Positions 1-10,989 of a stretch of DNA of 62,000 nucleotides are shown here, in pieces; position 1 is the first letter of the stretch; each line of letters opens with the position of its first letter. Origin of the DNA: Adiantum capillus-veneris (taxonomy: Eukaryota > Streptophyta > Polypodiopsida > Polypodiales > Pteridaceae); the NCBI GenBank assembly GCA_014529385.2, contig CM043958.1, forward strand, positions 139,006,398-139,068,397. Reading direction: 5' to 3'. The notes below the pieces were generated by a model. The model ran no database searches. It was not told the origin of the DNA and was given only the letters and a program-made list of their open reading frames with translations. The position numbers were made by a program, and so were the translations under genes.

Positions 1-216
1 CAGTTAGAAGATTTACAGATTTCAGCCCTAGCGTTTTCAAATTTCAGCCCGTTTTCGTCGTCGTCATTGTTGTCGACATCATCGGCAAGTCTATTGCATC
101 TAGACCATTGTACCAGATTTGTGCAATCAATAGCATAGACCTCTCTCGCCATGGGTGGGGGTGGGGTTTTGGGGTGTGCCCTTGGAGGAGGGTTTGACAA
201 CCGTCTGGGGTCGTAT

Positions 217-269
<53 letters not shown>

Positions 270-427
270 CCTTCATTCGCAGTGTCATTCACTTTGTTTG
301 TGATCATTGCACTCTCTCACTAAAGGAACGGAAGGCTCTCCCTTCCATAAGTAAAAGGAACCCTTGAGCACAGTTCGGAGCACTCATCTTGAGCAAAGTT
401 CAACATTCACTTCTGCTGCACCTTACA
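1..427 (+). repeat. 5' LTR of element A (3' part only)
   Basis: This segment matches 4440-4851: both share the stretch around the GCGTTTTC and CGTCGTCGTC motifs and both end in CACCTTACA. It ends CA immediately before a primer-binding site. A (CT)n run fills about 219-265. Bases 210-340 are in the opposite orientation in the 3' LTR (see findings). Confidence 0.8.
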
Positions 428-428
428 T

Positions 429-440
429 TGGTATCAGAGT
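429..440 (+). other. Primer-binding site of element A (tRNA-iMet type)
   Basis: TGGTATCAGAG follows the LTR terminus CA with a one-base spacer. This is the usual plant retrotransposon primer-binding site, complementary to the 3' end of initiator methionine tRNA. Confidence 0.85.
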
Positions 441-891
441 TTTAGCAGTGTTCTGTATCACTCAAGGAAAGAACCACAATAAATTTTTGCTTGTTGCGGT
501 CACACGTAACCCAAGTCCACTTGGGCGTGTTGATTCCTAATCGTGTTTTTAAAGAGTGACAGGTAACCCAAGAAAGAAGGGCTTGTCCGGCCTCCCCTTG
601 TTCCTCTTTTCACTCAGTGAGAGCAGACCGTGCACTTAGCGGCTGGCCAATCGACGTGAGGTGGGAAAAAGCAACCTTTGTGTGAGCGCAAGGCCGCCCA
701 AGGGGTGCGTCCCGCAGGGAAGAGTCAAGCTCGAGTAAGAGAAGAGCCTTCTCTAACACAAATTGTAAGTTAAAGAAAGAACTCAAGAACCTCAAGAAAC
801 TCAAGAACCTTATAAACCTCAAGAACTCAAGAACTCAAGAACCTCGAGACCCCAAGTTCCTCGCGAACTTAAGTACCCCAGATCTCAGTGT

Positions 892-2225
892 ATGTTCATC
901 ACCCAAAGCGGAATGGATACTTTGCATGAAGGTGATGAGCATAAAGGTGGTGGTGAAGAATTTTCCCCACCAGGAGGTTTTTCCGACCCTCCCCCTTCCC
1001 CATCTACGCCACAGTTTGCACCAAATCCGATGGAGGCTTTGTTCAAGTGGATGATGGATATGATGCTACAACAAGAGGTGCAACGAGCTACCTTGGAGCG
1101 CGAGCGCGAAGAACGACGGTTAACCTTCGAGCATGAGCGTGAGCAAGCGCGCTTGGTGGCCGAAGAAAGAAGGGTAGCCTTGGAGCGTGAGCAACGCTTG
1201 GCAACCGAAGAAAGACGAGCGGCCTTCGAGTTAGAGCGTAAAGCAGAGAGACCAACGCAAGCAAGAGTTGGTCCTACATGTACTCACCTTGAAGCCCGAG
1301 CTAGTCAAAGATGTTGGTAGTTCATCAGGTAGCACAAGCAGAGATTCGGACTCCAACAACCCCGTCACTGAAAAGTTGAAGTTCAGTAAGTATGACGGTA
1401 AGATGGATGCTACTATTATTCACTCTTGGTTACATCAATTTAATGCTTACTTTGCGACGACTAAGAAGACGGGAAATAGCAAGGTTTTGACGGAAGCCAT
1501 GTATCTTGCCGATGATGTCATTAATTGGTACCACGCATGGTAAGAGGCACGGTTGACCGTGCACCTATAGAAAGCCTTCCTTCAATTGGATCAACTTCCA
1601 AGACAAGCTAAAGGCGCGGTTTATGCCACCTCAGTACCTAGCACGTTTGAAAGACGATTGGCACGGTCTCAAGCAAAATGGTATGCCCGTTATGTCTTTC
1701 TCTAATCGTGTTTTGCAGCTCGGCACCCAATTACGCAAATCGGATGATGAGCGCAAAGAGGCATTCCTTTATGGATTGGACGAGTATATCAAGTTTTATG
1801 TCGAAGTACTCAATCCAATCGATCTCAACAAGGCGGTAGCGATTGCTCTCGCACAAGAGATGCACAACAAGGGAAAGCCTAAGGAGAACAAGTCTTCTCA
1901 CAATACCTCTCAAACTCCTCAGAACCCACAGAACGGTAAGAATGGTAACTCTTCTAGCCAATCTTCCTCTGATCCTTCGGAAAAGAACTCTCACAATGAA
2001 TTTAAGGGTAAAGCTAATACACTTGCTAAACCTAAGCTCACCCCAGATGAAAAAGCCGCAGAAGGAATTGTAGGAGGATACATAACGTCAGAAGAACAAG
2101 TCATTTATTCTAAAAAAGGAAGATGTTATCAATGTCACACTAAGGGTCACACAAGACGAGATTGTCCTAAGAACGAACCTAAAGAACCCACAGAATTCAC
2201 ATCTTCTATTAATGCAATCAAAAAG
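892..2225 (+). pseudogene. Element A gag (broken)
   Basis: This is a retroelement capsid-nucleocapsid gene, split over at least three frames (892-1320, 1268-1543, 1623-2294). The N-terminal part is proline-rich and then a highly charged E/R-rich predicted coiled coil (about 1080-1250). The middle resembles a retrotransposon gag core. A CCHC zinc knuckle (CYQCHTKGHTRRDC) lies near 2124-2165 and would bind RNA. Frameshifts near 1270-1320, 1540-1620 and 2230 make it non-functional as a single protein. The leader at 441-891 contains no recognisable gene. Confidence 0.75.
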
Positions 2226-2560
2226 CACACTATGTGTCCCAAGTTTCTGACGATCATGCTGATGCATCTCTCATGCATTGTTATGGTTATGTGAATGGTC
2301 AACGCATTTTGGTCTTCTTTGATTCTGGTAGTATGCATGATGTGGTTAGCGACTCTCTCGTCAAGAGTGCACGTCTAGAAGCTCGACCCATTGATCCCAT
2401 TCAAACCTCTGGTTTTTCTCCTGGCATGCACTCTTCATTTACGCATAAATGTCTTGATGTGACCGTGTCTTTTCAAAATGTCCGTTTTCATCGAAAGTTT
2501 GTGATTTCTCCTCTCTAAGGATACGATGTGATTTTTGGCATTAAGTGGTTTTGAAGGTCA
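2226..2560 (+). pseudogene. Element A retropepsin-like protease
   Basis: The frame from 2234 carries the aspartic protease active-site motif FDSGS, preceded by NGQRILVF, as in gypsy retropepsins. A later YDVIFGIKWF stretch (about 2521-2555) matches the conserved YDxILGxxWL end of the domain, but lies beyond a stop at 2516-2518. The fold would process Gag-Pol. It is homologous to the element B protease at about 5030-5255. Confidence 0.7.
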
Positions 2561-2718
2561 TAATCCACAAGTTTGTTGGAAAGAAAACACTCTCAGTCTC
2601 GCACTTGAAGGAGCACCTCTCGTGGTTCTTCAATGTGACACTAAGATTCCATTTGTCACTTATCTCTCAATTCATGTTTTGGACGAGAATAAAACATGTA
2701 GTCTCATTCTAGAGAAGC

Positions 2719-3639
2719 ATGATTTGTTGCATGACAAAGAACAAGAAAAGACACATGGAACGAAACCCGCAAAAGAACAGGAAAAGAAGACTCTCTCAGT
2801 CTTTTCTTTTCCAAAGCATCACACATGATTTGCATGATAAAGATGTGATTGTTCACAAGGATGATGGTTTAGATGATGGTTTTTCCAATGAAGCTAACCT
2901 CATTGCAGATACAATCATCTTGGCTCTCGAGCCAAGGTCCAAAGAACCCACTTACGAAGTATTGTGTGTTCGCACGATTAGTCAGCACGCATTGTTCGAG
3001 TGTTTCATTTGTGACGGTTTCTTGTATTTTCGTTACCGTCTTTATGTGCTCCCTTTCCACAGGCATGCTGTATTGTACGATGCACATGATTCACTCATGG
3101 ATGAGCACGGATGTATACGGATCTCTCTCGAAAAGAAGAAAAGTTTGCATTCAAGGAATTCACATCCCATGTCTCTTCCTTGGCATGACACAGTCTCAGA
3201 AAGAGCACAAGAAAGATTGACCATCAAGCATCGGCATTTCCATTGTGATTTGCCAAAGTTGATCGATTTAGATCAGAAAGTCAAGTTTCAACCCCATTTT
3301 TTGTGTGTGTTTGGTGAACGGTTTGACACTCTGCCACTTCGTTCATCTCCATTGCATGCATAATCATTTCGGAAGCATAGTTATTTTCCAGTCACTCTAC
3401 ATGGAATGGGTATGTTCATGATTTTGTGTTGGAAGTGTTTTCAGGAATTTTCCTCCTCAGAGATTCTTGAAGAAGACAGACGCACGACCATAGCCGAAGT
3501 TGGAACATTGAAGAAGCCACAGATCCCTTTGTGTAGCTTTCGGCCCGGCCCAAAGAAGCAAGCATTGCAGACCTTCATGAAGTTCAAGTATCGCACGACC
3601 CACGCATCAGAGTGGGCCGACGCAACGTTCTTGGCATGA
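2719..3639 (+). pseudogene. Element A integrase N-terminus and chromodomain-like tail
   Basis: The stretch at about 3030-3130 (YRLYVLPFHRHAVLYDAHD) resembles the zinc-binding region at the start of gypsy integrases. No DDE catalytic core follows. At 3540-3635 a motif ending FKYRTTHASEWADATFL resembles a chromodomain (aromatic core, then acidic-Trp), which in chromoviruses targets integration to chromatin. The reverse transcriptase expected upstream is absent. Assignment rests on short motifs and on similar copies in element B. Confidence 0.5.
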
Positions 3640-3699
3640 TTCCAGGAATTGTTGGCGCACTCCCTCGACGCCATACACTTTGGTATCAGTACCTCTCTT

Positions 3700-3713
3700 T
3701 GAAAAGGAGGGGA
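3700..3713 (+). other. Polypurine tract of element A
   Basis: AAAAGGAGGGGA lies directly before the TGTCGC start of the 3' LTR. This is the expected plus-strand primer position. Confidence 0.75.
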
Positions 3714-4851
3714 TGTCGCATGCACATCTAACCCTATGTGCATGTGGACAAGCTATCTCAGGCCCAGGGTTCAAGTCAGCCTAGGAAGTGTTCTCGCACC
3801 TTTATGAGCCTGTGCGCAGGCCGTGCATGTCTAGGCACTTAGTAGTTGCATGTTGTTTGGTTGCACATGGCATGATCATCAGCATGACAGTCAATACCCA
3901 TCATGAGCATTTTACAGTGCACAGAAACAATTTTTTTATTTTATCCATTTTTCACTTATTATTAATAAGTGACTTTGTTGCGAAATTGGGTAGGGCAAAT
4001 TTGCTAAGTTCTATAAAAGAAACCTAGCGCTAGCACTTTTTGGCAGAAGAGGCAGCAAAAGTCCACCAACAGCATATCAAGACCAGCGCTTTTGGCTACA
4101 GTTTCAGCCTAGCGTTTTCAGCAGTACCAGATCAGCCCTTGCGTTTTGTAGATTGCAGATCAGGCCTAGCGTTTTCGCACCTTGCAGATAGCATCAGCGT
4201 TTTGCAATTCCCTGAAGTCAGATCAGCCCCTAGCATCACTGTTTTCAGTTTTCAGCACTTAGACTCCGCAAGATAGCCCCAAACCTCGCAGATCTCACCT
4301 ACCCGCAGCAGATCCTCGTCGTACCATCAGATCGGCCAATGTTTTCAGATTCAGCCCGCTGCTCGCAGATTTCAGCATCTGCGTTTTCAACGCATTGTCG
4401 TCGCGTCGTCGCCATCACCGTCCTCGCCGACACAGTGTCAGAATTCAGCAGTTAGCAGATTTGCAGATTTCAGCCCTAGCGTTTTCAGATTTCAGCCCAT
4501 CTCGTCGTCGTCATTGTCGTCAACATCGTCGGCAAGTCCATTGCATCTAGACCATTGTACCAAATTTGTGCAATCATTAACATAGACCTCTCTCGCCATA
4601 GGGGTTGGGGGGGGGGGGGGGCCCTTGGAGGAGGGTTTGACAACCGTCTGAGAGCCTTCCGTTCCTTTAGTGAGAGAGTGCAATGATCACAAAGAAAGTG
4701 AATGACATTGTGAATGAAGTTGCTGAGACTGAAAGAGAGAGAGAGAGAGAGAGAATACGACACCCCTTCCGTAAGTAAAAGGAACCCTTGAGCACAGTTC
4801 GGAGCACTCATCTTGAGCAAAGTTCAACATTCACTTCCGCTGCACCTTACA
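3714..4851 (+). repeat. 3' LTR of element A (1138 bp)
   Basis: It starts TGTCGCATGC and ends CTTACA. The region 4080-4500 holds many degenerate copies of a CAGATCAGCCCTAGCGTTTT-like motif. A 15-base G run occupies 4607-4621. Bases 4651-4761 are the reverse complement of 210-340 in the 5' LTR. Confidence 0.8.
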
Positions 4852-4866
4852 ATCAATCACTACTGC

Positions 4867-5255
4867 TACACATTATAAAAGGTCACATGAAAAGACATTG
4901 TCCTATGAAAGAACCCAAAGCACCCATAGAACCCACATCTTCTGTTAGTGTCATAAATGAGCCAAGTAATGCGTCCCAAATTTCTAATGATCATCCATGT
5001 GAGTCTCTCATCAAGCGTTATGGTCATATGAATGGTCAGCGTGTTGTGATCTTGTTTGATTCTGGCAGTATTTATGATGTGATTAGGGATTCGCTTGTGA
5101 AGAGGGCATGCTTAGAACTTATTCCAACAGATTCCACTGCAGTTTCTGGATTTGCTTCGGGCATGTACTCTTTCACCACGCATGAGTGTCTTAATGTGAC
5201 ACTTTTGTTCAAGTCAACATGTTTCCGTCATAAGTTTGTGGTCTCTACTCTCTAG
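4867..5255 (+). pseudogene. Element B gag end and retropepsin
   Basis: The frame begins within a zinc knuckle (KGHMKRHCP) and runs into a retropepsin with FDSGSIYDVI. The layout and sequence match 2140-2518 of element A. The gag N-terminus is deleted. The frame ends with a TAG at 5253-5255, just before a decayed YDxIxG-like segment (about 5259-5275). Confidence 0.7.
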
Positions 5256-5309
5256 TTGTGATATGATTTTCATCGTTAAGTAAATCCGAGACATTGATCC
5301 ACAAGTTAA

Positions 5310-5534
5310 TTGGGAAGAAAATACTTTCACCATCACTCTCGAGGTGCCTCTCCCGTGGTCATTCGCGATGTGCAGGGCATCCCTTATTTGTCGTTAATCT
5401 CTCTCTCTCTCTCTCTCAAGTGTGTACATCGTGCACGTTGGAGCGAACATCAAGCTAGATGGTCCCACACTTTTGAGCAATTTGGTGGTGCGATTGATTA
5501 TGTTCCTAGTAAAGCTAATTGCAGATGCATTTAA
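5310..5534 (+). pseudogene. Element B deletion junction and RNase H C-terminal remnant
   Basis: After the protease the frame passes a (TC)n tract (about 5397-5418). It then enters a segment ending FEQFGGAIDYVPSKANCRC, which resembles the FxIxYxPGKxNxxADxLSR end of gypsy RNase H. The roughly 1.5 kb normally encoding reverse transcriptase is gone, with the microsatellite at the junction. The final DALSR motif is also lost. Confidence 0.55.
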
Positions 5535-5633
5535 TAGCGAAGGACAAATCTAGGCTCTCGAGTCGAGGTCCTTAGTATCCATTCAAGAAGTATCCCTTGA
5601 TAGCATGAAAAAAAAATTAGTCTCTCAGTTGTT

Positions 5634-6398
5634 ATGATCTTGTATTTTCGTCACTTTCTTTGCGTGTTACCTTCTCATAGGAAAGCCATATTGCATGATG
5701 CACATGATCCACTCACGGGTGAGCACAGAAGCATGAAGATTACATTAGAAAAGATAGAAAGATTACAATCGAGGAATCCACAATGTTTCACCATTGTTTG
5801 TCATGTCAATAAAAGTTTGCAAGCTCATTCCTTGGCAGGAAGGACACAATCACATTTCAGGTGTTAGCACAATTGTCCGTCAAGCATTGGTATTTCATGG
5901 TTTGCTAGAGTCAATAGGTTTAGGTAGAGAAGTCAAGTTAGATCACATTTTGGTCAAGCATTCTTTGGAAAGTTTGGCACTCCATCACATTTTCCATATG
6001 CATTCCAACCACGGTCTTTTAGGAAGCATAGTCTCTTTAGAAAAAAAAAGATGTGTCTATGAAATTGTGGTTACCTAACTCAAGGTCCGTGTTTTTTGGC
6101 TAACGTTCTTTCAAGGAGATCCCCCAAGGAGATTCTTGAAAAGGATGAACCGGATATCGAAGACAAAGTTAAAGACACAGAGCAAGAGCAGTTTTTCTTG
6201 CATCGCTTTCGACGCGGCTCAAAGAAGCAGTCCTTTTTGAAGTTCAAGTATCGTGGCACCCACGCAGCAGAGTGGGCTGACAAAGATTTCTTCACAAATT
6301 CCCCGAAGTTGTTGGCAAACCAATACCTCACCTTGAAAAGGGGGATGTCACGTGCCCATGTGCATGTGGACAAGCTAACTCCTACTTCTAGGGTTTAG
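5634..6398 (+). pseudogene. Element B integrase N-terminal and chromodomain-like fragments
   Basis: The segment at 5640-5740 (FLCVLPSHRKAILHDAHDPL) parallels element A's 3040-3100 and resembles the integrase zinc-binding region. The segment at 6200-6300 (FLKFKYRGTHAAEWADKDF) parallels A's chromodomain-like tail. Stops and frame changes separate the pieces and there is no DDE core. Confidence 0.5.
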
Positions 6399-7504
6399 GC
6401 AACCTAGGAAGCATTCCAGCACACTTGTGAGCCTGTACGGAAGACCTGCATGTCAAGGCAGTGAGGCACTTTAGATTAGTTGCATACCCTCTGATTGCAA
6501 GTGAGCACAGCATGTCTGTTAGGTGTAGACACTAGGGAGTGTTCCCATACAACTATAGTACCGAGCTAGGTGGTAGTATAGTACCGCATATGAAACACCT
6601 CTTATTATGAGTTTTTTTAAACGAAGCACCTCTTATTATGAGTTTATAACTTATCAATAAGTGACATGCATGCATAGTAGAAGTCGGTTTTTTATGAGCC
6701 TGCTCGACCAGGCTTTTAGGCTTTTCTGCTCTATGAAGGTGGCCCCAAGGGTCACCATTATGATCATCAGTTAGTACATAGATGGGCAGCCTCGCCCTCG
6801 TACCCAGCACCTAGCCTGGCAGCTTTTCCCTCGAGCATCCCATCCACCAGCGTTTTTCATGAAGAAGTACCCAATCAGCCCATAACTCATATGGCGCCAG
6901 CAGATCTGCGAGCAACACTGGCGTTCTTTGATGCAGATAAAGCATTGCACATTTCAGCCAACGTTCTCGGATTAAACCCTTGGAACAGCCAGCGTTTTCC
7001 AGTTTTCAGGCATCATCCTCATCCACCATCAGCACCCTCGACATCCGCATCAGCAAATCAGCCCATACCCTCGTCGAGTTGCAAATCCCAAGCAGATCCA
7101 CTAGCGTTTTCCATTTTCAGCCCTTAGCCTCTCATATCTAAGCATCAATAGAAGGATCCCATCAGCATCTCAACATCTAGGATCATTGTATCAACATTTG
7201 TACAATCTAAAGCAAATACCTCTCTAGCCATCGAGAGGGGGGCCCTTGTAGGGGGGTTTGGGACCCCATCCAATGTTTTTCTTCTTCTCTCTCCATCACT
7301 CACTCAACCTTCACTTATCACTCTCTCTCCTCTCTTATCATCCAATTAGTCTTCTCTCTCCATCACTCACTCAACCTTCACTTATCCTTCTCTCTCCTCT
7401 CTCTAGGCTATTGCACATCTCTCTCATGAAGTGAAAGGAATCTTGAGTATACACTGAGCACTCATCCTGAGTTATCACCATAATCATTTCTGCTACACAT
7501 TACA
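6346..7504 (+). repeat. 3' LTR of element B (about 1159 bp)
   Basis: A purine tract AAAAGGGGGA precedes the start TGTCACGTGC. The LTR ends ACATTACA. It shares with LTR A the GCGTTTTC-type motifs (6960-7110), a G/C-rich block near 7230-7275 and a CT-rich block (7285-7410), but is clearly diverged. Confidence 0.75.
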
Positions 7505-10500
7505 ACGAAACCTATTTCAGGTTCGCCCAAAACATTAAGGTGGACACTGAAACGCAAAACTTGTTGAAACAGATAAAATGTTGAGGTTTCAATCTTTGTA
7601 AAGAGAGCTTTGTATTCAACTATTTTTGGGAAATATTTAGCGACGTAGTGATACAAAAAGATTTCGTACACACAAGCGATAGATTTCAGTTTTTCCAATG
7701 CAAGAAAATTGATGATTGCCTTTTTTCTCCTCAACCTTCCAACGGTGGGCAGGCACTCCATCTCTCTATCTCTACCTTCCTTTGTAAACGATATCTATGA
7801 ATATTTGAGAGTATTGAGTATGTGTAGAAACAAATAAATATAGATGTATTTATTGTGTGTTTCTATACTTACACATACATCTACACCTATATACGTGTGT
7901 GCTTGTGGATATAGATATGGGTGTGCATTGTGCACTATGTACATTCACACACATATCTACACACACGTATATATGTAAGCATGTGTATATATAAACATAA
8001 ATAAATAAAAGAATAAATTTATTTATTTATATATACATATTGTTGACACTACTTTGGTACCAAAACAGCACACGTAAGTATCCTTTTTTTACAAATTTAA
8101 ATTAAATGCTACTTGCATTAGACAGTTTATTTAAGAAAACCCTCTTGATATTCTTAAATATGTTAGCTAGAGGGTCTTTTAAAAATAGAACCTTGCATTT
8201 TAGAATCTACCATAATCAAGGACTATACTCATCAAGTTGACCCTCATAAGAGTGCGATTGATGGTTTTAAGAAATCTGTAACACACTTGGACACTCCAAG
8301 TCAAGAATCAACCGCGACAGCACCAAATAACCACTTCAAAACAATTCACAGATCACAATAGATTTACACTGGCCCGGCGGAGTTCCGTGCCTAGAGATAT
8401 TGGCCCCAAAGACTGGCGCCCCCTTCGGTATTTCTTTTTGTATTAATCAATCATCAAAGTACAAGAGAGTGGTTAGGGTTTCACTCTCAGACTCTATGTC
8501 CAGATGCTCTGAGAAGTGAGGCCCTCACCACTAATTTAAAGGTTACAAGGGATGCCCAAAAGCAGAGCCCCAAAAGCTTGAAAGCAAAAGCAGATTCTCT
8601 CTCTCTCTCAATGAGAGTCAGTAAAAAGCAAGTTCTCTTTTTCTCTTTCTTTCTTCCACATCAAAGCGAAAAGCTGAGATTTGCGGCGCTCAAAATTTCC
8701 CAAAAAAAAAAAAAAGACTTTATAAGCTCAAGAAAAAATGAAACGACCTTGTAGAAAATTTTAGGTGTCTTTTCCATAATTTTGCTATAGATGATTGAAA
8801 GTTTCATGTGCAAAAAAATTCACTTGGGAGTATATAAAATAATGGAAAGTTCTATGTGTTCGATATAGCCATTTCAAGTATATCGTTGTATACAAAGAAA
8901 AATTTGTTTTCGATATATTTGTGAGTTTTAGAAAGTGATGCATTGCTTACCCTTTCCATCTAGGACTCAAGGTGGCAAATAGAAGGGCTTTGGTATGCAA
9001 CAATTATTGGATTATTTTAAATATTCAAAACAGCATAAGAGAGAACTTTGATATTTTCATTCTTGAGACATAAGCATTCAAAACCTCAAATAATATCAAA
9101 CTTTCTATGTCGATCAACTAGATGTATCAAAGTACATGGTACATACACAATTGGGGTGCCCAAAACCTTGGTTTTAATGTTATTATGGAGAGCGCAAGAT
9201 TTTCAAGAGTTTTTCCACGATTAAAAATTCAAGATAGAGTTCAAGCAACGAGATTTAATTGAGTTAGGGAACCCAAAAAATACGTAGTTTCTTGGTTTCA
9301 ACATATAGAGTCATTTGTAGTTGCCAAATTGCACTCGAATAGCCCCAATTCCATGAGGGGAGCTTTGGAGGACCAAAATTATACTCTAATTCAGCACATG
9401 CTCAAGTATGAAATTATGTCTATAACTTGCGTGTGACTTGGAAACTTGTCTTTAGAGTGCATTCCATTGTTTTGTAACACAAAATGCTAACACTTGGCTT
9501 TTATAAACATAAAAAGGGCCATCTCTACAAAAAGATATAAGAATTTTATGATTTTTTGGCAAAACAGCTTGAAATTTTACTAAAATTTAGGACATAGAAC
9601 TTACCAAAATTCTATCCATACGGATTGTATTTTGACATGGAGAAAAATCAATTGTTTTCTTTCCTTCATGACCAACCTATGGTAGAAGCAAGGAATAAAA
9701 AACTTCTTTCTAGCTTGACAAATAAATTGCCAAAACATGAAAGGAAAACAAGACACTTAAAGGACACTTAAGTGTCCAATTACAGAACTAGTGTTAAGCT
9801 TTCTTCTTGCCTTGAAATAAGAGGTTTCAAAACCTCGAAACCCCCAAACGAACGAAACCACGAATCATTTCATGTCACACTACTACTATTTTTTTACAAG
9901 GGTGTCTAGAAGAGGAAATCCTTGGATGTATCATAGAAAACATGGAAAATTTGATGGCACAGCTTGATCAGACCGGTCACAAGAGCATTCTTTAGTCGTA
10001 TGCCTTGCATGCATGGAAGGGCGGCACTATCTTTTATATCTATATGAAACCAACTCTTTATGATCAAACAACACCTTTCGGCGCACACAAGGCTTACAAG
10101 TAGGGTGGTCACAATTTCACAAAGTTTGACACTTTCCCTAGAATGCAAGATGAAGAGTCGTCCTTGGTTTTCATATAGCCATTCTGTGCAACCTTCTCGA
10201 GAGACAACTTTGAAGAAGCTTCAAAGGTTAGGAAAGCCTCTTCTTTTCTAGAGGAAAATACTCAACATTACTGTTGCACTCCTAATGCAAGGTCAAGCAC
10301 CAGAATTTAAAAAATTAACTTGATCTGAAACATATGCATAGGGATCATAGTCTGTCAAAGTGAACTCTCCAGCAAGCTCTTTGAACAAGAGCACCACACT
10401 ATAACTTAAAACCCAATCGTAGCAGTCACGAAATCTCGGCTCAGCTTGTTTACACTTGACAAGACACTAGCTCACTATGTTCCAGTCTATATATTTATAG

Positions 10501-10989
10501 TCTAGGCTCAATTTGTTCACACTTGACAAGACACTAGCTCAGTATGCTCCACTCTATGGTGTACCAGGCTACACACCCATGTAGCTATCCCATCCTCCTG
10601 ACATCCCGTGTGGCACTTTGGCCCATCCTTGGAATCCACCACCAAGCTCTATGCATCCACGATGTGCTCTGCCATGTGTGCTCCATGGTCCAACCAATAT
10701 GGGTGACATTTGCTAGTTTGAATTTAAAAAGCCATTTGCATCTCTCTAGCTCACACCCTCTTTTGAGGTAGATGTTCTTTTTGCATGGAATCAGTTAGCA
10801 TATCCAAAAGTACTGGAATGCTTAAGTTTCTGTGGCCTCTTTCATATTAACCATTCTCAATGAGCAGCTCGAAAAGTTTTGTTGTGGACTCGTTGAAGCA
10901 TTAATGTTTAAAGCAATGTCAGGTGCAACGGAATTAAACGAAGAAATCTACAAATCTTGTACTTCTTCTACTTGCGTTACTGATTGCTT
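7505..10989. other. Unassigned AT-rich sequence
   Basis: I see no convincing coding region, RNA gene or transposon end here. Bases 7840-8045 are rich in CA/TA-type simple sequence. A CT run lies near 8597-8607. Two imperfect 53-bp direct repeats (10438-10490 and 10505-10557) share TTGACAAGACACTAGCTCA with a 14-bp spacer. If the E1 gene is intact, part of this could be its intron. Confidence 0.4.

Larger units (their letters stand above)
1..4851 (+). mobile_element. Element A: degenerate Ty3/gypsy-type LTR retrotransposon, cut by the window start
   Basis: The element consists of a partial 5' LTR (1-427), a primer-binding site like that for initiator Met tRNA, broken gag, a retropepsin, integrase and chromodomain-like remnants, a polypurine tract and a full 3' LTR (3714-4851). 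The domain order (gag, protease, integrase last) and the chromodomain-like tail indicate a Ty3/gypsy element. No reverse transcriptase or RNase H core is recognisable between the protease and integrase fragments, so it is non-autonomous. The 5' flank and its target-site duplication lie outside the window. The neighbouring element B belongs to the same family. Confidence 0.8.
4852..7504 (+). mobile_element. Element B: second degenerate gypsy element of the element A family
   Basis: The element lies directly downstream of element A. Its 5' LTR is reduced to about 20 bases (4856-4876, similar to the end of the 3' LTR at 7485-7502). It retains gag-protease, an RNase H end, integrase and chromodomain-like fragments, a polypurine tract and a full 3' LTR (6346-7504). 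Reverse transcriptase is missing. The tandem arrangement with A could come from insertion of A into B's 5' LTR or from unequal recombination. Confidence 0.7.

Noticed and set aside
429-440. tRNA gene fragments at the primer-binding sites (also 53508)
   Set aside because: Only 11-12 bases match tRNA-iMet ends and they sit at LTR borders, so they are primer-binding sites.
7462-7761. Minus-strand open frame of about 99 codons across the LTR B end
   Set aside because: It crosses a transposon border and has no family resemblance.
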